From contig DASVNK010000030.1 in the NCBI GenBank assembly GCA_036383895.1, positions 170,510-234,509 on the forward strand: 64,000 nt of DNA, in the 5' to 3' direction. The notes under the pieces are model-generated. The model did no database searches, had not been told where the DNA came from, and saw only the letters and a list, made by a program, of their open reading frames with translations. Below are positions 24,939-32,008 of this stretch, piece by piece (position 1 is the first letter of the stretch; the number at the start of each line of letters is the position of its first letter). This DNA comes from DASVNK01 sp036383895 (GTDB lineage: Bacteria > Verrucomicrobiota > Verrucomicrobiia > Limisphaerales > SXQI01). Made by a program: the position numbers and the translations under genes.

Positions 24939-24968
24939 AAAAAAAGGCGCCGGGGTTTGCCGACGCCT
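24939..24968 (-). terminator. Terminator of the HExxH gene (minus strand)
   Basis: The AGGCGCCGG/CCGACGCCT stem (one mismatch) at 24945-24968 is followed on the minus strand by a T-run (24945-24939). It lies 60 bp after the minus-strand stop at 25028. Its sequence is almost the same as the terminator at 26562-26590. Confidence 0.8.
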
Positions 24969-25027
24969 GCGAAATGGATGGTGGCGATCGCCCCTGGGCA
25001 GATCAGTTGACTGCGTGCGGCGCCTGT

Positions 25028-25513
25028 TTAAACGCACATTTCGCGTTCGATCCTTCTCGCTTCCTGTTCCATGGGGGCGGCTGGGTAGCCGATGGTGAGG
25101 CACTCTTGCAAATACTGTCGAAGGAAGGGTTCGAAGCCGCCGAGGCGCTCGTATTGGAGGGTGTGAACCAACTCGTGCACCACTAGGCGGCGCTCGCCCC
25201 AGTGGTCCGAGCGAATGAAGATGCCGTAGCGCAGGGTTAATCCAATGGTCAGCGGTGAGATGAGGCCGGTCATTTCGGCGGCCGCTTGCAAATCAGGATT
25301 TGTGGGTGACGGAATCTCTTCCACGACGCGGAGCCTGACCCGCTCTGGTTGAGCGATTCCGATGCGTCGGGCATCCGCAAGCTGGATGGTCGTAAGCGGC
25401 ACGCCTTCGCGCATGATGATTCTCTCCTGTTCTTCTGCCCATGCGCAGGCCTGCGGGAGCAGAAGGTTGAAGTGTTCGGGAGTGATCATGGTGTTTGCCT
25501 GAACATTAAACAT
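25028..25513 (-). CDS. Putative HExxH metalloprotein, unknown function
   Basis: 161 residues from the ATG at 25513, preferred because ACGGAG precedes it; the frame is open to 25552. VVHELVHTLQYERLGGFEPFLRQYLQECL contains HELVH, the zinc-peptidase motif HExxH, and PMEQEARRIE about 25 residues later offers a third ligand Glu, as in gluzincins. There is no signal peptide, and the domain is small for a known protease family. It follows the 152-residue gene closely and shares a transcript that ends at the 24945 hairpin. Peptidase function is inference. Confidence 0.6.
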   Translation of the reverse strand: MFNVQANTMITPEHFNLLLPQACAWAEEQERIIMREGVPLTTIQLADARRIGIAQPERVRLRVVEEIPSPTNPDLQAAAEMTGLISPLTIGLTLRYGIFIRSDHWGERRLVVHELVHTLQYERLGGFEPFLRQYLQECLTIGYPAAPMEQEARRIEREMCV

Positions 25514-25521
25514 CCGCTCCG

Positions 25522-25980
25522 TTAGGTGGCGTTTTCGCATGACTTCCAACAAACCATCAGATCGGCCGTGCAGGTTAAGCCTGGTTGCGTGGGTGTGCGA
25601 GCGTAGAAGCTGCCTTGAGCCTTGAATGCTCTTTCGTTCTGAATGCGAAGCCTCGGTGCCAAAATCGCCTCAAGTTCATCGTGCCGTAATCTGTCTTCTG
25701 GAAGCGCCGGATGTGTGTCGTGTGTGGTTCGCTGGCTATGGAATGCGCGCTCCCACCTGCACCAGATAGCCCAGTCCTCCATTGCGAGGCAGAATGTTTC
25801 CTCGTCTATAGGTTGAAGCACGAAAACGTCGGCTTCGGCCGGTTCATCAGGGAACAAAGATTTGTAAATGTGTGGCCTGCCTTGGAAATCGGCGATGCCG
25901 CAACGAGGGCCGTCGTAGAAATCGGTGACCGTGTAAACCTTCTCAGGCTCAGTCGTAACGCTGGAGTGATTCGGAGACAT
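25522..25980 (-). CDS. Hypothetical protein
   Basis: 152 residues, not recognised. The N-terminal 45 residues hold VYTVTDFYDGPRCGIADFQGRPHIYKSLFPD, a Gly/Phe-rich beta-type segment. It is followed by DETFCLAMEDWAIWCRWERAFH, a Trp-rich amphipathic helix, and an acidic/basic helix (LPEDRLRHDELEAILAPRL). No signal peptide or membrane helix is seen, so it is probably cytoplasmic. It lies 8 bp before the start of the HExxH protein gene, most likely in one operon. The final ten residues (MVCWKSCENAT) depend on the stop at 25522. Confidence 0.6.
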   Translation of the reverse strand: MSPNHSSVTTEPEKVYTVTDFYDGPRCGIADFQGRPHIYKSLFPDEPAEADVFVLQPIDEETFCLAMEDWAIWCRWERAFHSQRTTHDTHPALPEDRLRHDELEAILAPRLRIQNERAFKAQGSFYARTPTQPGLTCTADLMVCWKSCENAT

Positions 25981-26041
25981 GCGGAGTGGCTAACCTTTCA
26001 AGCCGGGACGACGGGTGACGTTGGGGCGGCGCCAGTGCGAT

Positions 26042-26287
26042 TCAGTGCTTGCTGATAAACACTCGCTGCTTGCCATCGGCTTCTTCTTCCTTTTGGACCA
26101 ACATGTGAACGTAACCGACGCTGGTAGCGTCACGATAGAGATCATATTTTTCGAGTTGTTTAGGCGCATACCAGGGACGGGCCCGCTCTCGCCGTGAGGC
26201 TAGCTGTCTTGCAATGAAGTCACCGTCGCTTTTCCTCAGGTAAAAGCGTTTTGCTTTTTGTTGAATCCATTGAGGAGGGACCAGCAC
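26042..26287 (-). CDS. Second half of a frameshifted lipoprotein gene
   Basis: 81 residues in the frame next to that of 26236-26508, overlapping it by 52 bases. The sequence PPQWIQQKAKRFYLRKSDGDFIARQLASRRERARPWY reads like real protein. It ends in YVHMLVQKEEEADGKQRVFISKH. It has no convincing start of its own (GTG at 26287 without ribosome site). Together with the upstream lipoprotein start it would give one product of about 155 residues. Either a true or sequencing frameshift broke the gene, or a frame change happens during translation. Confidence 0.5.
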   Translation of the reverse strand: MLVPPQWIQQKAKRFYLRKSDGDFIARQLASRRERARPWYAPKQLEKYDLYRDATSVGYVHMLVQKEEEADGKQRVFISKH

Positions 26288-26508
26288 TCAAACTCGAAAT
26301 CGTCGGTGGTGACCACGCCAGGGCGAAACGAGTAAGTGACAACAACAGAGTTCACAACGGTAACGTCATACGGGACTGGTTCGTGAAACACTCGCGTGTA
26401 ATTCGCCGAATGGTCACCTTCATCAACCTGGGACGGAGTGGATGCGGTGTAAGAACGGCAGCCCGCGAAAACGACAACAAGAATGAACAAAGTCAGTGCG
26501 CGAATCAT
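26236..26508 (-). CDS. Lipoprotein N-terminal half (frameshifted gene)
   Basis: 90 residues with a clear lipoprotein signal, MIRALTLFILVVVFAGC, Cys17 being the lipidation site. The body (VPYDVTVVNSVVVTYSFRPGV) is beta-rich. The reading frame ends with LLNGFNKKQNAFT, which does not look like a natural C-terminus, whereas the alternative frame continues with plausible protein (26042-26287). The likely frame change lies within 26239-26287, where CAACAAAAAGCAAAACG provides short A-runs. Function is unknown. Confidence 0.5.
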   Translation of the reverse strand: MIRALTLFILVVVFAGCRSYTASTPSQVDEGDHSANYTRVFHEPVPYDVTVVNSVVVTYSFRPGVVTTDDFEFECWSLLNGFNKKQNAFT

Positions 26509-26561
26509 ATTCGAGTTGGTGCAGCGCTAAAAACCAAGCTGAGCGGACGGGGATCGGCAAT

Positions 26562-26590
26562 AAAAAAGGCGCCGGGGTTAGCCGACGCCT
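26562..26590 (-). terminator. Terminator of the rhodanese gene (minus strand)
   Basis: The AGGCGCCGG/CCGACGCCT stem at 26567-26590 is followed on the minus strand by TTTTTT (26567-26562). It starts 23 bp after the rhodanese stop. It is nearly identical to the terminator 1.6 kb away at 24939-24968. Confidence 0.85.
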
Positions 26591-26612
26591 GTGGAAAAAA
26601 GTTGGTTAAAAC

Positions 26613-26999
26613 TTAGCTCTTCTTTTCGGTTTTTTCGCCCGCTTCTTTCCAGCCGGAGATACCAGCGGAGAGGTGCTTGACGTTTTTGTAACCGAGGGCT
26701 TCAGCCTTTTTGGCGGCTTGTTTGTAAGCCATGCACTTTGGCCCGCCGCAGTAAGCGACGATAAGCGCGTTTTTGTCTTTAGGAAGGACGGAAGCGAGTT
26801 TGGCTTCGCTCGATTCGAAATCGATCGCGCCCGGGATGTGCCCTTTTTCGTAGGATTCAGTTCCGTTGACGTCAATGACGACGACTTCCTTTTTCTCAAT
26901 GGCGCTCTTGAGCTCCTTGATGCTGACGTCTGGATATTCACCCGCGATGACAACTGTCGCGAGGACCACTGCTGTTAATAGACCGAGTAGTTTCTTCAT
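26613..26999 (-). CDS. Exported single-domain rhodanese
   Basis: 128 residues: a signal peptide (1-20, VVIAG) then one rhodanese domain. VVVIDVNGTESYEKGHIPGAIDF is the conserved CH2A region and YCGGPKCMAYKQAAKKAEALGY holds the active-site loop with Cys84; a second Cys (89) lies five residues on, which could allow a disulfide. GISGWKEAG is the typical end. Periplasmic rhodaneses transfer sulfur or serve as redox/sulfur carriers. The loop CGGPKC is shorter than in thiosulfate:cyanide sulfurtransferases, so the substrate is unknown. It lies 97 bp from the PQQ-like gene on the same strand. Confidence 0.88.
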   Translation of the reverse strand: MKKLLGLLTAVVLATVVIAGEYPDVSIKELKSAIEKKEVVVIDVNGTESYEKGHIPGAIDFESSEAKLASVLPKDKNALIVAYCGGPKCMAYKQAAKKAEALGYKNVKHLSAGISGWKEAGEKTEKKS

Positions 27000-27095
27000 A
27001 GCTCCTTAATACTCCTTTTCGGATTTGATCGGTAATGTGCCCCGGCACCGTGCCGTGGCAAATCATTTTTTGCCCTGCTCAAAGCAAGGAAAGTT

Positions 27096-28487
27096 TTAGT
27101 TAGCGAAACAATAGAGATGCTCGTGCCCACGAATGAGCAGGTCTTTGCCAACGAGAGCGGGTGAGGTATCGACCTTCTCGCCAAGTTCGTTAGTGGCGAG
27201 CACTTCGAACTTAGGCGCGTTCTTCAGGACGACGGTGGTGCCGTTGCGTCCCACGACATAAACCTTGTCCTTGGCAGCGACGAGCGACGCATAAAGTCCC
27301 TGCGGACCGCTTAAGCGCTCTTCTTCGAACAACGGTTTTCCGGTCTTGGCGTCGAAGCTGGAGATGATGGGATTGTTGTGCGACGTGACGAACAGCTTGC
27401 CGTCGTAGAGAACCGGCGTAGGGACGTAGGGAGTGCCTTTGCCGTGCTTCCAAACTATGGAGTCCGTTTCATCCAGATTTCCGGACCGGCCCAGTTTGAT
27501 GGCGAGAAGAGCATTACCGCGGAAACCACTGGTCACGTAAACCATCCCTTCGTGGTAGATGGGAGTTGGAATGACGTTGCCGGTTAAGCCGCTGCATTGC
27601 CAAACCACCTTGCCCGTCTTGAGATCGTAACTTTTTACGTTTTTAGACGCTGCGACGATGACCTGTGCCTTGCCATCGTGCTCGATGATGAGCGGGGTGG
27701 ACCAGGACGTTGCTTCGTCGCGCTCTTCGCGCCAGAGCTCCTGGCCGGTTTTCTTGTTCAGGGCGACGATGAAATCTTCACCTTCGTGGTCCCAGTTGAT
27801 GACGATGGTGTCCTTGTAGAGGCCGGGAGAGTTACCTTCGCCGAAGCCGTTACGGGTGCGCATGTCGCCGAAATCTTTCGACCATTGAAGGTTACCTTTC
27901 ATGTCGTAGGCGTAGAGCCCGCGCGACCCGAAATACGCGAAGACCTGCTCGCCATCAGTGACTGCGGAGGCGGAAGAAAAGGTGTGGTCCTGGTGATGAC
28001 CTTCGTGCGGGACCTCCTGGCGGGCGGTTTGCTGCCAGAGTGTTTTGCCGGTCTTGCGGTCGATGGACATGATCACGAACTGATGCTCTTCGGTTGGTTT
28101 TTCGTCGCGACTGCCGCCACCGCCACCGCGCCTGCCTTGACCGGGCTGACCACCGCCGGGCGGGCGTTCGGGACGTTGTTCCTGCGCGGCGAGAATTGCT
28201 CCGGGAACTTCGGAGGGGTAGTCGGCCACTTTCTTCCCGGTGGGAATCGCAGTTTGAATGAAAATCTGATCACCCCAGACGACGGGACTGCCGGTGCCGC
28301 GGCCGGGGATTTTTACTTTCCATTTCACGTTTTCAGTGGCGCTCCACTTGGTGGGCGGATCGGCTTTTGGGCCTTCGCCAGTGCCGAGAGGGCCGCGCCA
28401 TTGCGGCCAGGAATCAGACGCGGCGGCGTGTGTGGAGAGCGAAATGAGAAAAGCACCGATCCAACCCAAACTCCTAGGCAAAAGCAT
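27096..28487 (-). CDS. Secreted PQQ-like beta-propeller repeat protein
   Basis: 463 residues. Signal peptide 1-23 (THAAAS) is followed at once by SWPQWRGPLGTGEG, the WPQWRGP opening seen in planctomycetal and verrucomicrobial PQQ-like proteins. Repeated WD-type strands follow (SIDRKTGKTLWQQ, ALNKKTGQELWRE, SYDLKTGKVVWQC, SFDAKTGKPLFEE), each a blade of an eight-bladed propeller. A Gly/Arg/Gln-rich loop near residues 105-130 interrupts the first blades. The dehydrogenase catalytic residues of quinoprotein alcohol dehydrogenases are not evident, so it is probably a structural or binding propeller such as a BamB-like protein. Located outside the cytoplasm. Confidence 0.85.
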   Translation of the reverse strand: MLLPRSLGWIGAFLISLSTHAAASDSWPQWRGPLGTGEGPKADPPTKWSATENVKWKVKIPGRGTGSPVVWGDQIFIQTAIPTGKKVADYPSEVPGAILAAQEQRPERPPGGGQPGQGRRGGGGGSRDEKPTEEHQFVIMSIDRKTGKTLWQQTARQEVPHEGHHQDHTFSSASAVTDGEQVFAYFGSRGLYAYDMKGNLQWSKDFGDMRTRNGFGEGNSPGLYKDTIVINWDHEGEDFIVALNKKTGQELWREERDEATSWSTPLIIEHDGKAQVIVAASKNVKSYDLKTGKVVWQCSGLTGNVIPTPIYHEGMVYVTSGFRGNALLAIKLGRSGNLDETDSIVWKHGKGTPYVPTPVLYDGKLFVTSHNNPIISSFDAKTGKPLFEEERLSGPQGLYASLVAAKDKVYVVGRNGTTVVLKNAPKFEVLATNELGEKVDTSPALVGKDLLIRGHEHLYCFAN

Positions 28488-28616
28488 ACTTGGGGAGAGA
28501 CGCGGGCGGGGGAGGGGCGGTTACAGATAACGAGGGGGCGATCAGGTGTTTCCCGGAGGTAAAGACAAGCGGCTGAGCGGAAAGCAATTAGCGGCGGGTG
28601 GGAGATAGTTGGATAT

Positions 28617-28991
28617 ATGAAACGAATCTTAGGGATTTCTGTGCTTGGTTTGGTGTTGGCGGGATGTGCGCGCGAAGATGATGCGGGTTACGTGAGTGGT
28701 TCGGCGCCGGCTGGTGAGCAGGGCGCGGCGCAAGGCGGCACGACGGTCAGTGAAGTGCCGAATACGGGCGGAAGTGCGACGCGGCTGAACTCGATGGTGC
28801 GGACGAATGCGGGGCCGGACACGGCGGTGGGCGCATCCGCGACGGCCAGCAGCGGTATCGGAACCGCGAGCGCTTCCGGATCGGCGGCGAACGAATCGGA
28901 TGCGGCGATTAATAATCAAAACGCACAGCAACCGTCACCGGCTGGAACCGGCGTACAGGATGCGAAGGCGAAACACAGCGATACGCCGTAA
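28617..28991 (+). CDS. Low-complexity lipoprotein
   Basis: 124 residues: lipobox VLAGC with Cys17, then a Gly/Ala/Ser/Thr-rich body without clear folding (GSAPAGEQGAAQGGT, ASATASSGIGTASASGSAANES). The composition suggests a disordered, surface-attached linker. No family is recognised. The gene is divergent from the PQQ-like protein gene by 129 bp. A weak terminator is found at 29110-29134. Confidence 0.7.
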   Translation: MKRILGISVLGLVLAGCAREDDAGYVSGSAPAGEQGAAQGGTTVSEVPNTGGSATRLNSMVRTNAGPDTAVGASATASSGIGTASASGSAANESDAAINNQNAQQPSPAGTGVQDAKAKHSDTP

Positions 28992-29109
28992 ACTCCGGGA
29001 TCGACTCGGTAATCCGTGATTTGTTTACGGCGACCCGAAGTATCGATTTGCATACTTCGCTTCGAGTCGGCGTCGGCTTAATGGCGGACGTCCAGGCGGG
29101 TAATCTGGA

Positions 29110-29134
29110 GAGAAGCTAAGAAGCTTTTCTTTTT
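29110..29134 (+). terminator. Weak terminator between two lipoprotein genes
   Basis: GAGAAGCT (29110-29117) pairs with AGCTTTTC (29122-29129, one G-T pair) around AAGA, followed by TTTTT. It lies 120 bp after the first lipoprotein gene and 45 bp before the next. An 8-bp CGAAGTAT hairpin at 29037-29060 lies between. Confidence 0.5.
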
Positions 29135-29178
29135 CGAAGATTTACCGTTTCCTTTCGTCCAATGCGCAAAGGGAATAT

Positions 29179-29907
29179 ATGAGAGACATTCTTTTGGCCG
29201 CGGCGGTGGGGCTGTTACTGATGGGCTGCGAGAGTAACGATCAGTATCGCTCCGCGAATTTTTCTGGAGACAAGGTTTACTCGAAGAAAGCGCCGATTCC
29301 GCCGCAATTGAAGGAGAACGATGTGCTTGGGCTGCGGAACACGCGGGCGACTAAAGACTCGGACATTGGGAGGATCCTCGACGAAGTGAGTTCATTGCAG
29401 ATCAAGGAAGGCAGCAGGATCCTTTTGGTGCAATCGGGCTCGGAGCATCCGGACAAAGAAATGGTGGATGAACTTTCCAAGCGCTTTGTCGTTGTGCCGT
29501 ATACTGGTTTGCCGAATCAGATTCGAAGCGATGATGGCGACGATATCGGCAAGTCGTTGCGCCTCGCCGCCGCGCAGAGCAAAGCGGAAACGCTCATGGT
29601 CTATTGGGGCCATCTTGAAATGCGCCGCGACGATCTGCCGACGAGTCTTGTTTCATGGGTGCCGGTGATCGACTTCAGCGTACCGGACGAATATCAGCGC
29701 GTGCGGATGCATCTAAAAGTCGCACTGGTGGATGTCCGCACGGGTAAATGGTCGACCTTCCGCAGTGAACCTGTGGAATCGGATGCGTTAACGACGCGGT
29801 TCGCGCGCGAACACGAGCAGAAGTGGCCGATCAAAAACACGAAGCAGCGGCTGTATCGCGAATCCGTCCAGAAGTTGTTGGACGGATATGTGATGGCGAA
29901 AAACTGA
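29179..29907 (+). CDS. Predicted lipoprotein, unknown family
   Basis: 242 residues with lipobox LLLMGC (Cys17). The rest is alternating helix and strand: EGSRILLVQSGSEHPDKEMVDELSKRF, KAETLMVYWGHLEMRRDDLPTS, and VPDEYQRVRMHLKVALVDVRTGKW. The pattern of a conserved strand with VxLVDVRTGxW resembles other bacterial lipoproteins that hold a small alpha/beta domain with a final duplicated strand. No catalytic motif is seen. It probably faces the periplasm. It converges on the ABC-F gene with 14 bp between stops. Confidence 0.75.
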   Translation: MRDILLAAAVGLLLMGCESNDQYRSANFSGDKVYSKKAPIPPQLKENDVLGLRNTRATKDSDIGRILDEVSSLQIKEGSRILLVQSGSEHPDKEMVDELSKRFVVVPYTGLPNQIRSDDGDDIGKSLRLAAAQSKAETLMVYWGHLEMRRDDLPTSLVSWVPVIDFSVPDEYQRVRMHLKVALVDVRTGKWSTFRSEPVESDALTTRFAREHEQKWPIKNTKQRLYRESVQKLLDGYVMAKN

Positions 29908-29921
29908 GCTGCGCCTGCGCG

Positions 29922-31820
29922 CTAGGCGAGTTGCTCGAGCTTGAGTGACTCGGCTTCCCACTGTTGATGAAGCCGGTCGAGCTTAGTGTCGATCGATTTC
30001 AATTCGCGGTTCAATTCCGCGAAGAGCGCGGTGTTTGCATAGGTTTCGGCACTTTGCAGTGAGTCGTGAATCTCCTGCTGTCGGGATTCGAGAGTGGCGA
30101 TTTCCTTCTCGATTCGGGTGACGGTGTTTTGTTGGTCCTTGCGCGCGCGCGAGCGGGCCTGGCGCTGCTCGGCTTCGATGCGTCGCTGCTCCTTGGAGTT
30201 GATCGTGGGTGCTACTTTGCGGGGCGGAGTTGGTGCGACGGCAGTGAACGAAGTGGCGGTTCCCCAGCCCGTTTTTTCAACGTAGTAATTGTAATCGCCC
30301 GCGAAGCGGCGGACCTGGCCGCCTTCCACATGCACCACCTGGTTGGCGAGTTTTTTGATGAAATAAACATCGTGGCTGATGAAAACGAGCGTGCCTTTGA
30401 ATTGCTTGAGGGCGGTGACAAGCGCTTCGATGCTGGGCATGTCGAGGTGGGTGGTGGGCTCGTCCATGAGCAGGAAATTGGGCGGGTTAATGAGCAACTT
30501 CACCAGCGCGAGACGACTTTTCTCACCGCCGCTGAGCACGCGGACCGGTTTATCGACGTCGTCGCCGGAGAAAAGGAAACAGCCGAGAAGTGTGCGGATA
30601 AACTGTTCGGTGACGCGCTGCTCGGTATCGAGAGCTTCCTCGAAAACGGTGCGATCCAGGCGCAACATTTCCACGCGGTTTTGCGAGTAGTATCCGCAGA
30701 TTGTGTTGATGCCGAGCTCGCGCTGGCCATCGCTCGGCGTGAGAATTCCGGCCATTAATTTGAGGAGGGTCGATTTACCCGCGCCGTTTGGGCCGACGAG
30801 AACGATGCGCTGTTCGCGCTCCACTTCGAAGTCTAATCCCGCGTAAACAATGTTTGCACCATACCCGAAGTGAATATCCTTGAGCGTGAGGACGCGCTGA
30901 CCGCTACGGCGCGGCTGAGGGAAACTGAAGTTGATGGTCGCACCTGCAGCCGCGGGCGCTTCGATTTTATCCATGCGCTCGATTTGCTTCAGCTTGCTTT
31001 GAGCCTGGGCGGCCTTGGTGTTCTTCGCGCGAAAACGATCGACGAAGAGCATCAAGCGGGCGATTTCACGCTGCTGATTATTATAAGCGGCGAGGAGATT
31101 TGCTTCGTTCGCTTCGCGTTGCGTGACGAATGATTCGTAATCGCCGCGGTAACGTTGCAACTGGCCGAAGCGCAGCTCGACGATGGAATCGACAATTTTG
31201 TTCAGAAACTCGCGATCGTGCGAGACCATCAGGATGGCGCCGGGATAATTCTGCAAATGATTCTGGAACCAAAGGAGCGAGTGGAGATCGAGATGGTTGG
31301 TTGGTTCGTCGAGGAGGAGAAAATCGGGCTCCTGCACGAGAAGGCGGGCGAGGTGGGCGCGCATCGCCCAACCGCCGCTTAGTTCGCGGGCGGGACGTTC
31401 GAAATCGCGTTCGCGAAAACCGAGGCCGGCGAGAATTTTTTTTGCGCGCGCCTCCAGTTCGAAGCCATTGAGTTCGGCGTAGTGGCTGTGTGGATCGACT
31501 TCGTGGTGGTGATCGTCGCTATTAAGGGCGCGTCGGGTGGAAATGATTTCGGGATGCAGGTTGATGGCGATCTCGATGACAGTTTCGTCGTTCACAGGCG
31601 CAGTTTCCTGCGGGAGAAAACCGAGAGAACAGCGACGATCGCGAGTGATTTCGCCTTCGTCGGGCTCTTCGCGGCCGAGGATCATATTGATCAAGGTCGA
31701 TTTGCCGGCGCCATTCGGCCCGACGAGGCCGATGCGATCACCGCGGCTGACCTGCAGGGAGGCGCCTTGCAGCAAGTCCTTGCCGCCGAAACTCTTACTT
31801 ACATCGACTATCGAAATCAT
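29922..31820 (-). CDS. ABC-F family ATPase (translation factor-like)
   Basis: 632 residues from the ATG at 31820; upstream frame is ignored. Two ABC domains are present: Walker A GPNGAGKSTLINMILG with signature LSGGWAMRAHLARLL and DEPTNHLD, then GPNGAGKSTLLKLMAG with LSGGEKSRLALVKLL and DEPTTHLD. The linker between them (about 250-310) is rich in Lys, Arg and Gln. No membrane helices are found, which defines ABC-F proteins that bind the ribosome, gate translation, or protect against antibiotics (Uup, EttA, YheS). A C-terminal coiled coil from about 540 (QQEIHDSLQSAETYANT...) supports a YheS/Uup-like assignment. Substrate specificity is open. Confidence 0.92.
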   Translation of the reverse strand: MISIVDVSKSFGGKDLLQGASLQVSRGDRIGLVGPNGAGKSTLINMILGREEPDEGEITRDRRCSLGFLPQETAPVNDETVIEIAINLHPEIISTRRALNSDDHHHEVDPHSHYAELNGFELEARAKKILAGLGFRERDFERPARELSGGWAMRAHLARLLVQEPDFLLLDEPTNHLDLHSLLWFQNHLQNYPGAILMVSHDREFLNKIVDSIVELRFGQLQRYRGDYESFVTQREANEANLLAAYNNQQREIARLMLFVDRFRAKNTKAAQAQSKLKQIERMDKIEAPAAAGATINFSFPQPRRSGQRVLTLKDIHFGYGANIVYAGLDFEVEREQRIVLVGPNGAGKSTLLKLMAGILTPSDGQRELGINTICGYYSQNRVEMLRLDRTVFEEALDTEQRVTEQFIRTLLGCFLFSGDDVDKPVRVLSGGEKSRLALVKLLINPPNFLLMDEPTTHLDMPSIEALVTALKQFKGTLVFISHDVYFIKKLANQVVHVEGGQVRRFAGDYNYYVEKTGWGTATSFTAVAPTPPRKVAPTINSKEQRRIEAEQRQARSRARKDQQNTVTRIEKEIATLESRQQEIHDSLQSAETYANTALFAELNRELKSIDTKLDRLHQQWEAESLKLEQLA

Positions 31821-32008
31821 CGGAGCGGGTAAAATGCCTTGCCGGAACGAGAGTGCAAGCGCTGGGTGACATAATGTGCGCGGGGCGGGATTAGTCGTGC
31901 ACAAGGGGAGTTAAGCTCTTGATAGCGAAGCCGATGATTAAGGCAAGGTGTGCGAGCCGCGCTTGGGACTTTTTCGCGAGCGATCGGGTTGCACCCACGA
32001 GTGGAACA

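Noticed and set aside
27597..28562. 321-residue plus-strand ORF
   Set aside because: Antisense to the PQQ-like protein gene and without motif.
29037..29060. 8-bp CGAAGTAT hairpin as a terminator
   Set aside because: No T-run follows and it lies well before the better 29110 hairpin; kept only as a note.
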